The notes under the pieces are model-generated. The model searched no databases and was not told the DNA's origin. It saw nothing but the letters and a program-made list of their open reading frames with translations. A DNA stretch of 64,000 bases from an uncultured Clostridia bacterium (lineage in GTDB: Bacteria > Bacillota > Clostridia > Christensenellales > Borkfalkiaceae), in contig CANQFB010000004.1 in assembly GCA_947598205.1 (NCBI GenBank), positions 108,785 through 172,784 on the forward strand, read 5' to 3'. Position numbers and translations under genes: made by a program. Below are positions 34,405-43,399 of the stretch, piece by piece; position 1 is the stretch's first letter, and each line of letters starts with the position of its first letter.

Positions 34405-36457
34405 CGCCGCCCTCCTTCTTGAGCTTTACGCGCTCCATAAAACTATCTTGTTTGTTGAAGTTCGCATTGCGGGCGAGGAATTCCTTCCTCCCATCCACCC
34501 GATCGCCCATGAGCGTCGTGATCATGTTCTCGGCGGCAACGGCGTCTTCCAAGGTCACCTGCGTGAGATTGCGCCTTGCGGGGTCGAGGGTCGTCGTCCA
34601 GAGCTGTTCGGCGCTCATCTCCCCCAGCCCCTTATAGCGCTGGATGAGATACCCCCTTCCCACCTTCTCGATCTTCTCCTGAAGTTCGTTGTCGTCGTAG
34701 GCATATTCCTCCACGCTTCCGTTCTGCTTATAGACCTTATAGAGGGGCGGCATGCCGATATAGACATGCCCCGCCGAGACGAGCGGCCGCATATAGCGGA
34801 AGAAGAAGGTGAGGAGGATACAGCGGATATGGAAGCCGTCCTGATCGGCATCGGAGAGGATGATGACCTTGTGATAGTTGAGTTTATCGAGGTTAAAATC
34901 ACTCCCGATGCCCGCGCCGAGGGCGGAGATGATGGTGCGGATCTCCTCGTTGGCGAGGACTTGGTCGAGGCGCTTTTTTTCGACGTTCAGGGGTTTCCCG
35001 CGAAGGGGCAGTATGGATTGGAACTGCCTCACGCGCGCCTGCTTGGCGGTGCCGCCTGCCGAATCCCCCTCGACGATGAAGAGCTCGTTCTGCTCGGGTT
35101 TTTTGCCCGAACATGCCGCGAGCTTTCCGACGAGCATCAGCCCGTCGATGCTGTTCTTGGCGCGGGCCGTATCCTTGGCCTGCCGCGCCGCGATGCGCAC
35201 GCGCGCCGCCCCCTGCGCCTTTTTGATGATCTCCTCGAACGCCTTCTTGCACTTCGGGTCGGCGGCAAGCGTCTTGAGCCCCTCCACCGTGACGCTCTCG
35301 ACGGGAGACTTGGCCTCGGGGTTGCCGAGCTTGGTCTTGGTCTGCCCCTCAAATTGCACGTTCTTCATCTTGATGGAAAGAACGGCGGTGAGGCCCTCGC
35401 GAAAGTCGTCGCCGAGGAAGTTGGCGTCTTTATCCTTCAGGAATTTATTGTCCCGCGCAAAGTCGTTGAGCATGCGGGTGAGGCCGCCGCGGAAGCCGAT
35501 CTCGTGGAAGCCGCCCTCGGGTGTGGGGATGTTGTTGACGAAGGAAAAGAGGCTCTCGGTGAACTCCGAGGTGTGCTGGATGGCGAACTCGACGAGGATG
35601 CCGTCGCGCTCCCCCTTATAATAGAGGGGTTTGGAGTAGAGCTTGTTCTTCCCCTCGTTCAGGAAGTTGGCAAAATCGGAAATGCCTCCCTCATAGCGGA
35701 AGGTGGTGGAATAGGGCTGGGTGGCGCCCAAGAGATCGAGCTGGACGTCCTCCTCCGCCCGATCGCCCTTCGCGGCGTCGTACTCGTTCTGGGTGATGCG
35801 CTCGTCGGTGAGCGTGATCGAAAGGCCTCGGTTCAAAAAGGCGAGCTCTTCGAGGCGGTGTTCGACGGTCTCGAGGGAAAATTCCACCGTGGAGAAGACG
35901 GCCTCGTCGGGCATAAAGTGCACGAAGGTGCCATGTTTTTTTGTGCGTTGTCTGGTGTTGACGAGCGGTCCCTGCGGAACGCCCGCGATGTATTTCTTCT
36001 TTGCGCTGTCGTAATAGGAGCGGAATTCCATCTCCCACGTCGTCCCCTCCCGCATGACGCGTACCTTGAGCCATTTGGAGAGCGCATTCGTGACGGACGC
36101 GCCCACGCCGTGTAAGCCGCCCGAGAAGGAATAGTTGTGTTCGTCGAATTTGCCGCCCGCATGCAGTTGGGTAAAGACGACCTGCACGCCCGAGACCTTG
36201 GTCTTGGGATGGATGTCGGTGGGAATGCCGCGGCCGTTGTCTTCGACAGAGACGCTTCCGTCCTTGTAGATATGCACGTCGATCTTATCCGCGAAGCCGT
36301 TCGCGGCCTCGTCGATGGCGTTATCGACGATCTCCCACAGGATATGGTGGAGACCTTTGGGGCCCGTCGAGCCGATATACATGCCCGGGCGCAGGCGGAC
36401 GGCATCCAGACCTTCGAGGATCGTGATGTCGCTCGCATCATAGTGCCTACTGTCCAT
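34391..36457 (-). CDS. parE: Type IIA topoisomerase subunit B (topoisomerase IV ParE-like)
   Basis: 688 residues from ATG 36457 (AGAGGTAG); a 40-residue extension crosses the promoter region. ATPase part: [54 protein letters not shown]. Toprim part: [24 protein letters not shown], and [13 protein letters not shown], where most GyrB/ParE have DADVDGAHIR, a small but visible variation. RYKGLGEM near the end. It forms an A2B2 enzyme with the overlapping ParC. GyrB cannot be excluded from subunit B alone. Confidence 0.88.
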
Positions 36458-36517
36458 AGCTACCTCTGACTGTAAAAATTCTTGTATTTTTGCCGCACGC
36501 CGCGGCGAAATTCCTTG

Positions 36518-36546
36518 TTGACTTTTCCTTGCGGTTGTGATATGCT
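36518..36546 (+). promoter_or_regulatory. Rubrerythrin promoter
   Basis: TTGACT (36518-36523), 17-bp spacer, TATGCT (36541-36546). The ribosome site AAAGGAG lies at 36576-36582. Confidence 0.65.
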
Positions 36547-36588
36547 TCCTTACGGAACGGAACGACCCGTTCGACAAAGGAGATCACT

Positions 36589-37134
36589 ATGGATAAGAAC
36601 AATCCCTATGCGGGAACAAAGACGGAGAAGAACCTTCTCGAGGCCTTTGCGGGGGAGAGCCAGGCCCGCAATAAGTACACCTATTTTGCTTCCGTCGCCA
36701 AGAAGAACGGCTACGAGCAGATCGCAGAGCTCTTTTTGAAGACGGCGGAGAACGAAAAGGAACATGCCAAGCTGTGGTTCAAGGCGCTCGGCGGGATCGG
36801 CACGACGGAGGAAAATCTCCTTGCCGCGGCCGAGGGCGAGAACGCCGAATGGACGGATATGTATGAACGCATGGCGCGCGAGGCGGAGGAAGAGGGCTTC
36901 ACGGCGCTCGCCGCACAATTCCGCGGCGTGGCCGCCATCGAGAAGGCGCACGAGGAACGCTACCGCGCCCTTCTGCGCAACGTCGAGCAAAGAGAGGTGT
37001 TCTCGAAGAGCGGCGTCACCGTCTGGGAATGCCGCAACTGCGGGCACATCGTGGTGGGAACAAGCGCCCCCGAGGTCTGCCCCGTCTGCAACCATCCGCA
37101 GTCCTTCTTCGAGGTCAAGAAAGAGAACTATTGA
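36589..37134 (+). CDS. rbr: Rubrerythrin
   Basis: 181 residues. Cytoplasmic peroxide-reducing non-haem di-iron protein of anaerobes. Four-helix ferritin-like domain with iron ligands in [24 protein letters not shown] and [13 protein letters not shown], then a C-terminal rubredoxin domain: [12 protein letters not shown] and [12 protein letters not shown] (Cys4 iron site). Full length. Monocistronic with a strong terminator; divergent from parE. It implies an oxygen-sensitive host. Confidence 0.96.
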   Translation: MDKNNPYAGTKTEKNLLEAFAGESQARNKYTYFASVAKKNGYEQIAELFLKTAENEKEHAKLWFKALGGIGTTEENLLAAAEGENAEWTDMYERMAREAEEEGFTALAAQFRGVAAIEKAHEERYRALLRNVEQREVFSKSGVTVWECRNCGHIVVGTSAPEVCPVCNHPQSFFEVKKENY

Positions 37135-37148
37135 GCTTTTTTCATTCG

Positions 37149-37177
37149 CCGTCCGCCCCGTGCGGACGGTTTTTTTA
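37149..37177. terminator. Terminator after rubrerythrin
   Basis: CCGTCCGC / GCGGACGG stem with a 5-base loop, then seven or more T; it overlaps the end of the convergent HAD gene. Confidence 0.85.
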
Positions 37178-37852
37178 TAAGCTCTTTATGACGGAGAGCG
37201 CCTCGCCGAAACTTCTCGCGACGGGATGGGCGCAGGCCGTTCCCTCTTTTTGCATTGCAAGGAGGATGAAGTCAACGCCCGCCCTCTCGGCGCATACCAT
37301 GTCCGAGGTCAGGCTGTCGCCGATCCACACGGCGCGCTCCTTTTCAAACCCCTCGATATGCGTTCCCACATAGTCGGCGAAGGCTTGGGAGGGCTTGTCC
37401 GCGCCCACCTCTTCCGAGATGAAGAGCCCGGAAATATAGGGGGAAAATCCCGCCATTTTGAGGTGTGCGCGCTGGATGGCCGAGCCGCCGTTGGTCACGA
37501 TATACACCCTTCCCGCCGCGGAGAGCTCCCGCAAAAAGGCGAGCGCGCCCGCGAAGGGATGGCAGACGCGGGGGAAATTTTCCCAATAGGCCTCGGCGGC
37601 CGCGTATGGATCGGCCGAAATGCCCGCCTCCCCGAACAGAAGGGCGAACCGCTTGACCTTGAGTTCCTCCCGCGAGATGCCGCCCCGTTCCAAGAGCCGC
37701 CAGAGCGCCTCGTTGATCGCATGGAAACGGGCATAGAGCTTCCCGTCCGCCGCGATGCCGAGCGCGCCGAGCGTGCGGGAGAAATTTTCCTCCTCCGCCC
37801 GCCCGAAATCGAGCAAGGTATCGTCCATATCGACGAGGAAGACGTCCTTCAT
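37175..37852 (-). CDS. HAD-superfamily hydrolase, YjjG-like nucleotidase
   Basis: 225 residues from ATG 37852. HAD motif I DMDDTLLDF near the N-terminus, motif II VTNGGSAIQ, motif III Lys in SEEVGADKPSQAFADY, motif IV WIGDSLTSDMVCAERAG. Family members dephosphorylate (non-canonical) pyrimidine nucleotides or other small phosphates; substrate here unknown. It starts one base after the HelD stop, so it is co-translated with it. Confidence 0.88.
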   Translation of the reverse strand: MKDVFLVDMDDTLLDFGRAEEENFSRTLGALGIAADGKLYARFHAINEALWRLLERGGISREELKVKRFALLFGEAGISADPYAAAEAYWENFPRVCHPFAGALAFLRELSAAGRVYIVTNGGSAIQRAHLKMAGFSPYISGLFISEEVGADKPSQAFADYVGTHIEGFEKERAVWIGDSLTSDMVCAERAGVDFILLAMQKEGTACAHPVARSFGEALSVIKSL

Positions 37853-37853
37853 C

Positions 37854-40217
37854 CTACTTCTCCACGATCGCAAGCTCGCTGAGCGCGCGCGTATAGGCAA
37901 TGTAGCGCTCATTCTCGGACATGCCCCTATCGTAAACTGCCACGCAGGAGAATTCGAGCCCCTTGCTCTCATATACGCTCATCACGTTGATCTTGGTCTT
38001 GGAGAGCCTTCCGTCCGAGGAGAGGATGTGGTAGCCCCGCCGATAGAGGTGGGGAAGATACTCTTCCCGCGCGATGAGCGCCTTGAGCCCCTGCTTATCG
38101 CGGAAGAAGGAGGCGACATTGCGGGCCGAGGGGATCCTCTTCACCTCTTCGCCGTGCATGCCGATGGGTTGCATATCCACGGGCAAAATTTTGGAGACGT
38201 AATCGACGATTTCGTTGGTGTTGCGGTAGTTCCTGTCGAGGGAATAGACGGGCATGCCCAGCCCATCCCAGCCCGAGACCCCGCGGTAGGGGGTGATATT
38301 TTGCTTGAGATCGCCGAAGATGTTGAATGCGGCGTCGCCGTTGATGGTCTTCAGAAGGTCGTATTCCGATTGGGAAATATCCTGCCCTTCATCGATGAAG
38401 ACGAGCCCGTAGCGGGGGGAGAGCTTCCTTCCCGCCGCCGAGAGGACGGCGCAAATGGCATAGCCATCGGAAGGATACACCCCCTTCATGCCAAATTTCT
38501 TCTTGTATTTTTTCACCGTCTCGCGGTAGAGCCACCGCGCCACGTCTATAGCCCCCTTGCATTTTCCGAGTTCGGCGGTATATCCCGTAAGGCGAAATAC
38601 GCCGAAGAATTCGCCCATGAGCGCACATCCCCCACCCATGTCCGCGATCAAGGCGTCGGTTTTTCCGATCTCCTCCAAGAGTTCCTCGCGGCGAGCGATG
38701 CGGTCCGCATAGGTATAGGCGCCTCCCTCCCCGCGCCCTGTGCGGTAACGTTTGAGATCGAGGATCTCGCGGGAGACGGCCTCGCCGAGGGCGGCGAGGT
38801 CTTCGCGGGCCGCCGAAAAGATCTGTTCCCCGTGTGCGCTCACGAACTGCGCACAGCGGTAAAATTCGGTGAACTGCCTGAAGAATGCGTCGGGCGTGCC
38901 CACCCCTTCGCGCAGGACGTAATTCATGAAATCTTCGACCTGCACAAAACATCCCATGAGGTTTCTGAAGGGCTTCGTGAAGTAAAATCCCCCCTCCTTC
39001 GACTCCTTCATCTCGCCGAGGACGGCGCGGCGCACCCGCGTAGAGGCGTTCTTGATGCGCCCGAAGCTTTCCCTGCGGGCGGCGCAGAGGGCGAGGATCT
39101 GCTCGGAAAGCCCGCGGCACTCCTCCGAGGTGAAGAGACCGTAGACGTCGGTAAAGATCTTCCCAATCCTCTTTTTCACATCCTCCGCAAAGCGGGGAGA
39201 ATAGAGATAGGAGATATATCCCGGGTCTTCGCGCTCCGCGGCCGCATGGGCGGCGAGGTCGATCCCCTCGTTTTTGAGCACCTGCGCATAGTAGCTCTTC
39301 AATGTGACGGTGCGGACGCGCTCGAGCTCGAGGACGCCCGCGAGCTCGTCGATAAAGGCGTTGAAACTATCCGAAGGCGTGATGACGAGCACGCTCTCGG
39401 GGCGCAGTTTCTCGTTGTTATACATGAGATAGCTGAGGCGGTGCAGAAGGATCATCGTCTTCCCGCTTCCCGCGCACCCCTGCAAGACGAAGCTCTCGCG
39501 CTCGGGGCGGGTGATCGCATCGAATTGCTTCTCTTGAATCGTCTGGATAATGTCGCGGATATGGGTATCCTCTTTGCGTTCCTTCAGGATCCTGCGGAGA
39601 TAGGGGTCGAAGAGGATCTCCTCATCCCGCCCCGCGATCTCCTCGGGCGTGAGGACGTCCCTCACCGAGAGATATTCGTTCTTGAAATCGAGGACCGCGC
39701 CGTTCTTCACGGAGAGGGCGCGGCGGAGCACCGTGCGGTATTCGTATTCGTTGATGGTGAACTGCACGCGGCTCTTCTGGTAGTACCTGACGGCGAGCGG
39801 GGCGCGCCAATCGACGATCTCGAGCCCAACATCCCCCTTCTTTCCGATATAGTAGCTGTTGTATCCTTCGGCGCTGTCTACGACGTCCATCCGCGCGAAG
39901 TAGGGCTCGGCGAAGAAGCACTTGTAGGCGTTCATCTTCCTCGTCTCTGCCGAGATCTCCGCGTTCTTCTCGATGAGGAATTTATAATCTTCGGCGGAAT
40001 AATCGTTGGCCTTGCGGATGACATCCGCCTCCGCCTTGAGTTCGTCGATGCGCCGCTTATAGCGGGCGATATACAAGATCTTGAGACAGCGCAGGACGGC
40101 GGCCAGATGGTCTTTTTCGTATGCGAATTGCTCTTCCTCGTCGAGGAGGGAGAGATACCATTCCTTATCCGCTTCTTTTTTTGGCTTTATCAGCTCTTTT
40201 GCCGTATATTTTTTCAT
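37854..40217 (-). CDS. helD: HelD-like superfamily 1 helicase (RNA polymerase-associated ATPase)
   Basis: 787 residues from ATG 40217; TTG at 40232 is an alternative. Charged coiled-coil N-terminus of about 90 residues, as in HelD, then VDWRAPLAVRYY (typical HelD), Walker A LQGCAGSGKTMILLHRLSYL, VLVITPSDSF, and Walker B VFIDEGQDIS, RNYRNTNEI, and near the end KINVMSVYESKGLEF plus RYIAYTRAL. HelD family proteins displace stalled RNA polymerase from DNA and can confer rifampicin tolerance. Lies between an ArsR regulator gene and a HAD gene. Confidence 0.88.
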   Translation of the reverse strand: MKKYTAKELIKPKKEADKEWYLSLLDEEEQFAYEKDHLAAVLRCLKILYIARYKRRIDELKAEADVIRKANDYSAEDYKFLIEKNAEISAETRKMNAYKCFFAEPYFARMDVVDSAEGYNSYYIGKKGDVGLEIVDWRAPLAVRYYQKSRVQFTINEYEYRTVLRRALSVKNGAVLDFKNEYLSVRDVLTPEEIAGRDEEILFDPYLRRILKERKEDTHIRDIIQTIQEKQFDAITRPERESFVLQGCAGSGKTMILLHRLSYLMYNNEKLRPESVLVITPSDSFNAFIDELAGVLELERVRTVTLKSYYAQVLKNEGIDLAAHAAAEREDPGYISYLYSPRFAEDVKKRIGKIFTDVYGLFTSEECRGLSEQILALCAARRESFGRIKNASTRVRRAVLGEMKESKEGGFYFTKPFRNLMGCFVQVEDFMNYVLREGVGTPDAFFRQFTEFYRCAQFVSAHGEQIFSAAREDLAALGEAVSREILDLKRYRTGRGEGGAYTYADRIARREELLEEIGKTDALIADMGGGCALMGEFFGVFRLTGYTAELGKCKGAIDVARWLYRETVKKYKKKFGMKGVYPSDGYAICAVLSAAGRKLSPRYGLVFIDEGQDISQSEYDLLKTINGDAAFNIFGDLKQNITPYRGVSGWDGLGMPVYSLDRNYRNTNEIVDYVSKILPVDMQPIGMHGEEVKRIPSARNVASFFRDKQGLKALIAREEYLPHLYRRGYHILSSDGRLSKTKINVMSVYESKGLEFSCVAVYDRGMSENERYIAYTRALSELAIVEK

Positions 40218-40266
40218 ATCTGTCCGAATCAAAGACGTTCCGCAAATTTTGAAAAAAGCCGCCGCA

Positions 40267-40551
40267 TCACTTTTTCCTTCGCTCCCTCTGTTCGGGCGCA
40301 GTGAGCTCCAGCGCCGTGTAGAGGACGGGTTGGAGAGCGCCGACTTTGATGGAATAGATGAGCGTCTGCGCGCGGCGGTCCACGCCCACGAGCCCGGCCT
40401 CCTTCAAGACGGCAAGGTGATGCGAAACGGTCGCCGCCGAAAGAAGAAATTGATCGGCGATCTCCCCCGCAGTGTGCGGGCGGCCCTTGAGGAGTTTTAA
40501 GATCTCCCTTCTCGTCTCATCCGCGAGCGCTTTCCATGGATCCCTTCGCAT
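40267..40551 (-). CDS. ArsR-family (SdpR-like) transcriptional repressor
   Basis: 94 residues, compact winged helix: DPWKALADETRREILKLLKG, HTAGEIADQFLLSAATVSHH, LAVLKEAGLVGVDRRAQTLIYS. No Cys or paired His metal ligands are seen, so it is unlikely to sense metal; this matches the SdpR-like autorepressor subgroup. Good ribosome site GGAGG. 49 bases before helD on the same strand, so it probably controls itself, helD and the HAD gene. Confidence 0.88.
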   Translation of the reverse strand: MRRDPWKALADETRREILKLLKGRPHTAGEIADQFLLSAATVSHHLAVLKEAGLVGVDRRAQTLIYSIKVGALQPVLYTALELTAPEQRERRKK

Positions 40552-40578
40552 CGCTTCGTCCTCCGTATTTTGATTATT

Positions 40579-40629
40579 ATCTAATTAGATTGCAGTCTAA
40601 ATAATAGCAGAAGCGGCATTTTTTGTCAA
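40579..40629 (-). promoter_or_regulatory. Promoter of the ArsR-helD-HAD genes with palindromic operator
   Basis: Minus strand TTGACA (40624-40629), 17-bp spacer, TATTAT (40601-40606). Just downstream, across the likely start of transcription, lie ATCTAATTAGAT (40579-40590, perfect palindrome) and TTAGA...TCTAA (40585-40600), overlapping operator-like sites. Confidence 0.75.
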
Positions 40630-40677
40630 GATTTTGCAAAAAAATAATCAAAAAATATTTCCTTTCCCTTTTTTAAC

Positions 40678-40710
40678 AAAAAAAGAGAACGCTCCTTTTG
40701 GGGCGTTCCC
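40678..40710 (-). terminator. RNase P RNA terminator
   Basis: GAACGC...GCGTTC stem with CCCC/GG-A pairing around an AAAA loop, followed by about seven T on the minus strand, directly after the rnpB 3' end. Confidence 0.85.
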
Positions 40711-41111
40711 GATCCGAGGCGGACCTGTAAGCCGGGTTCTGTCGTGCGCGGCCATTTATCTACGCCTGCCGTCGCCGGCAGGCTGAAGCGTTATTGACGG
40801 ACTTTTTCGGACGGGCAGCCCTATTTGAAAAAGCCCCAAACTTGCATCGGACGGGGTTTACATGGCACGGGGCGTTACCGTCCCGTCGGTGAGCTTTTGC
40901 CTCGCCTTTCCACCTGTGCCCGCCGCCTCTCCCTTTCGGCATTCCTTTTACGAATCATCTACCGGGGATAAGAGCTGGGCGGGCAGTCTATTTCTGTTGC
41001 ACTTTCCTTGAAGTCGCCTTCACCTGACGTTATCAGGCGTCCTGCCCTGCGATGCCCGGACTTTCCTCATCGTACTTTCGTACGCCGCGGCCGCGTAGTC
41101 CGCTCGGATCG
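40711..41111 (-). ncRNA. rnpB: RNase P RNA (A-type)
   Basis: Catalytic RNA of ribonuclease P, about 400 nt. Conserved parts on the minus strand: GAGGAAAGTCCGGGC near the 5' end (41060-41075 region), CAACAGAAATAGACTGCCC, GGTGGAAAGGCGAGG, GCCATGTAAACCCC, CAAATAGGG, and the 3' signature ACAGAACCCGGCTTACAGGT. The ends pair as P1 (GCGATCCGAGCGGAC with GTCCGCCTCGGATCG). The AAACCCC..CAAATAGGG order resembles the ancestral A type rather than the Bacillus B type. Open frames here are not real. Confidence 0.95.
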
Positions 41112-41116
41112 CAACC

Positions 41117-41122
41117 ATTATA
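41117..41122 (-). promoter_or_regulatory. rnpB promoter, extended -10
   Basis: TGCTATAAT on the minus strand (hexamer 41117-41122) with a poor -35; transcription would begin at about 41110, matching the P1 helix start. Confidence 0.6.
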
Positions 41123-41143
41123 GCACAAATTTCAAAAAAACTC

Positions 41144-41171
41144 TTGTTTTTCGTATGCGTTCTGATAAAAT
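41144..41171 (+). promoter_or_regulatory. Pyruvate kinase promoter
   Basis: TTGTTT (41144-41149), 16-bp spacer, TAAAAT (41166-41171), divergent from rnpB. It excludes the ATG at 41176 as start, since transcription would begin about there. Confidence 0.5.
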
Positions 41172-41202
41172 AGTTATGAAAAGAATTTCCACGGGGGCAA
41201 CC

Positions 41203-42615
41203 ATGAAAAAAACCAAGATCGTCTGTACGCTCGGGCCCGCTTCGGCCACGGAAGAGATCATCTCCCGCATGGCGGACGCGGGAATGAACGTCGCGCGGGT
41301 CAACTTCTCGCACGGCACCCACGAGACGCATGCGCGCACCATCGCGATGGTGAAGGCCGTCCGCGCCCGCAAGAATATCCCCCTCCCCGTCATGCTCGAT
41401 ACAAAGGGGCCTGAACTGCGCATCCGCACCTTCCGCGAGGGCAAAGTCCGCCTCGGGGCGGGCGATCGTTTCATCTTCACCTCCGAGGATATTGTCGGGG
41501 ATGAAACCCGCGTCTCCGTCTCTTATAAGAACATCTGCGAGGCGATGGAGCCCAGCGATAAAATTCTGCTCAACAACGGGCTCATGGCCTTTGAGGTGCT
41601 CGAGGTGAAAAAGCCGAACGTCGTGTGCCGCGTTCTGACAGGCGGGGAACTCACCGACCGCAAGAGCATGTTCTTCCCCGAAAAGGACCTCGACCTTATC
41701 TACCTTTCGGAGCAGGATAAGGCCGATATTCTCTTCGGCGCAGAGCAGGGCGTGGACTTTATCGCATGTTCCTTCGTCTCCCGCGCGCAGGATATTTCAG
41801 ACGTGAGAAACTTCTTGGAGGAACACGGCTACACCGGCATCGACCTCATCGCAAAGATCGAAAACCGCTCGGGCGTCAACAACCTCGAAGAGATCCTGAA
41901 GGTCTCCGACGGCGTGATGATCGGCCGCGGCGACATGGGCGTGGAGATCCCCTACGAGGAACTGCCCGACATCCAGAAGAATATCATCAGCGCCTGCCGC
42001 ATCGCGGGCAAGCGGTGCATCACGGCGACGGAGATGCTCGAGAGCATGATCCACAATCCCCGCCCCACCCGCGCGGAGATCTCCGACGTCGCGAACGCCG
42101 TTTACGACGGTTCGAGCGCGATCATGCTCTCAGGCGAGACTGCCGCGGGGGAATATCCCGTGGAGGCTGTCGCGGCGATGGCGAAGATCGCCGTACAGGC
42201 GGAGAGCAAGGAGGAATTCATCCAGCGCGTCGAGGAGGAGAAATATCTCATCCGCGGCCTCTCTGACGCCCTCTCCCATTCCGCATGCCTCCTCGCACAC
42301 GACGTGAAGGCCAAGGCCATCGTCGTGTGCACCCGCACGGGGGAGACGGCGAAGATGGTCTCCCGCTTCCGCCCCATGATCGACATCGTCGGCATGACGA
42401 CGGACGAAAAGAGCTACCGAAAGCTCGCCCTCTCGTGGGGCGTTCTGCCCATGCTCTCCGAGGAATACAGTTCGGTGGACGTCTTGTTCCACTTTGCAAA
42501 GCGGGCGGCCATTGAGAGCGGGCTCGTGCAAAAGGGCGACGTGATCGTCATCACCGGCGGGACGCCCAACGGCAAGAGCGGCAACTCCTCCCTCATCAAT
42601 ATTGAGAGCATTTGA
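41203..42615 (+). CDS. pyk: Pyruvate kinase
   Basis: 470 residues from ATG 41203 (GGGGG upstream), the normal length without the extra C-terminal PEP-utilising domain of some Bacillota enzymes. It converts phosphoenolpyruvate and ADP to pyruvate and ATP in glycolysis. Seen: KIVCTLGPAS, NVARVNFSHGTHETH, MLDTKGPELR, substrate Lys in IDLIAKIENRSGVNN, MIGRGDMGVEIPYEELP, catalytic MLESMIHNPRPTRAEISDVANAVYDG in successive parts, then the allosteric C-domain ending in GTPNGKSGNSSLINI. Own promoter and strong terminator. Confidence 0.96.
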   Translation: MKKTKIVCTLGPASATEEIISRMADAGMNVARVNFSHGTHETHARTIAMVKAVRARKNIPLPVMLDTKGPELRIRTFREGKVRLGAGDRFIFTSEDIVGDETRVSVSYKNICEAMEPSDKILLNNGLMAFEVLEVKKPNVVCRVLTGGELTDRKSMFFPEKDLDLIYLSEQDKADILFGAEQGVDFIACSFVSRAQDISDVRNFLEEHGYTGIDLIAKIENRSGVNNLEEILKVSDGVMIGRGDMGVEIPYEELPDIQKNIISACRIAGKRCITATEMLESMIHNPRPTRAEISDVANAVYDGSSAIMLSGETAAGEYPVEAVAAMAKIAVQAESKEEFIQRVEEEKYLIRGLSDALSHSACLLAHDVKAKAIVVCTRTGETAKMVSRFRPMIDIVGMTTDEKSYRKLALSWGVLPMLSEEYSSVDVLFHFAKRAAIESGLVQKGDVIVITGGTPNGKSGNSSLINIESI

Positions 42616-42663
42616 GGGAAAATGAGAAAAGAGCGAGAGAAGAGAAAAAGACGGGAAGAGCAA

Positions 42664-42702
42664 GGCCGCCGCGAACATCGTTCGCGGCGGCCTCATTTTT
42701 TC
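42664..42702. terminator. Terminator between pyk and the response regulator gene
   Basis: Perfect 13-bp stem GGCCGCCGCGAAC / GTTCGCGGCGGCC, loop ATC, followed by TCA and a T run; the convergent gene stops at 42737. Confidence 0.9.
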
Positions 42703-42736
42703 TTTCAGACAAATTTTGCGGACACCATGTCCGCGG

Positions 42737-43381
42737 TCAGTCCTTCAAAACGTTCCTCATCTTATCGACGGCGTCCGTCCGTGAAGAGGCGCCGAGCTTT
42801 TCGTAGATGGTGGAGATGTAGTTGCGCGCAGTGCCGTCGGTGAGCTTGAGCGCCGAGGCGATCTGCTTGTTGGTGAAGCCCTCGAGGATCATGACGGCGA
42901 TCTCCACTTCGCGTTCGGAGAACCCGAATTTTCGCCTTAAGCGGATCTCCCTGTCGTTTGAAACGAGGCGCGCCGCACTCGCGATGCGCTTTGCGACCTT
43001 GGCGGGAAGGATGGTATCCCCCGCGTGGGCGTTTTTGACGGCCTCGATGAGGGCGGGCGCGGAGATGTCCTTCAGAAGATACCCGCTCGCGCCGTTGTTG
43101 ATGGCGTTCAGGATATAGTCGCTGTCGTCGAAGGTGGTGAGCACCAACACCTTCGTATCGGGATGGCGGCTCTTGATCTCCTGCGTGGCGATCACGCCGT
43201 TCATGTTGGGCATGCGGATGTCCATAAGGACGACGTCGGGGACGAGCTTGTCCACCGCCTCGACGGCCTTGATCCCGTCTTGGGCGATGCCCACGACCTT
43301 GATCTCGGGGCAGGAGTTGAGCACACTCTTGATCCCGTCGGCGAGGATCGCCTGATCGTCTGCTATCAAAACTTTGATCAT
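42737..43381 (-). CDS. NarL/FixJ-family response regulator
   Basis: 214 residues. Receiver domain: acidic pocket ADDQ, phospho-acceptor Asp54 in VVLMDIRMPNMNG, LVLTTFDD, and Lys in GYLLKD. LuxR-type DNA-binding domain at about 150-210: FSEREVEIAVMILEGFTNKQ, IASALKLTDGTARNYISTIY. It acts as the transcription-factor output of the histidine kinase 18 bases upstream. Confidence 0.95.
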   Translation of the reverse strand: MIKVLIADDQAILADGIKSVLNSCPEIKVVGIAQDGIKAVEAVDKLVPDVVLMDIRMPNMNGVIATQEIKSRHPDTKVLVLTTFDDSDYILNAINNGASGYLLKDISAPALIEAVKNAHAGDTILPAKVAKRIASAARLVSNDREIRLRRKFGFSEREVEIAVMILEGFTNKQIASALKLTDGTARNYISTIYEKLGASSRTDAVDKMRNVLKD

Positions 43382-43399
43382 AGATATTCTCCCTTGTGT

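Noticed and set aside
40711..41111. Small open frames at 40760-40942 and 41020-41331
   Set aside because: They lie in or across RNase P RNA, which is recognised by conserved sequence at both ends.
42718..42734. GCGGACA-CCA-TGTCCGC palindrome as an operator or second terminator
   Set aside because: It lies just past the response regulator stop with no T run; the strong pyk terminator nearby already explains the region.
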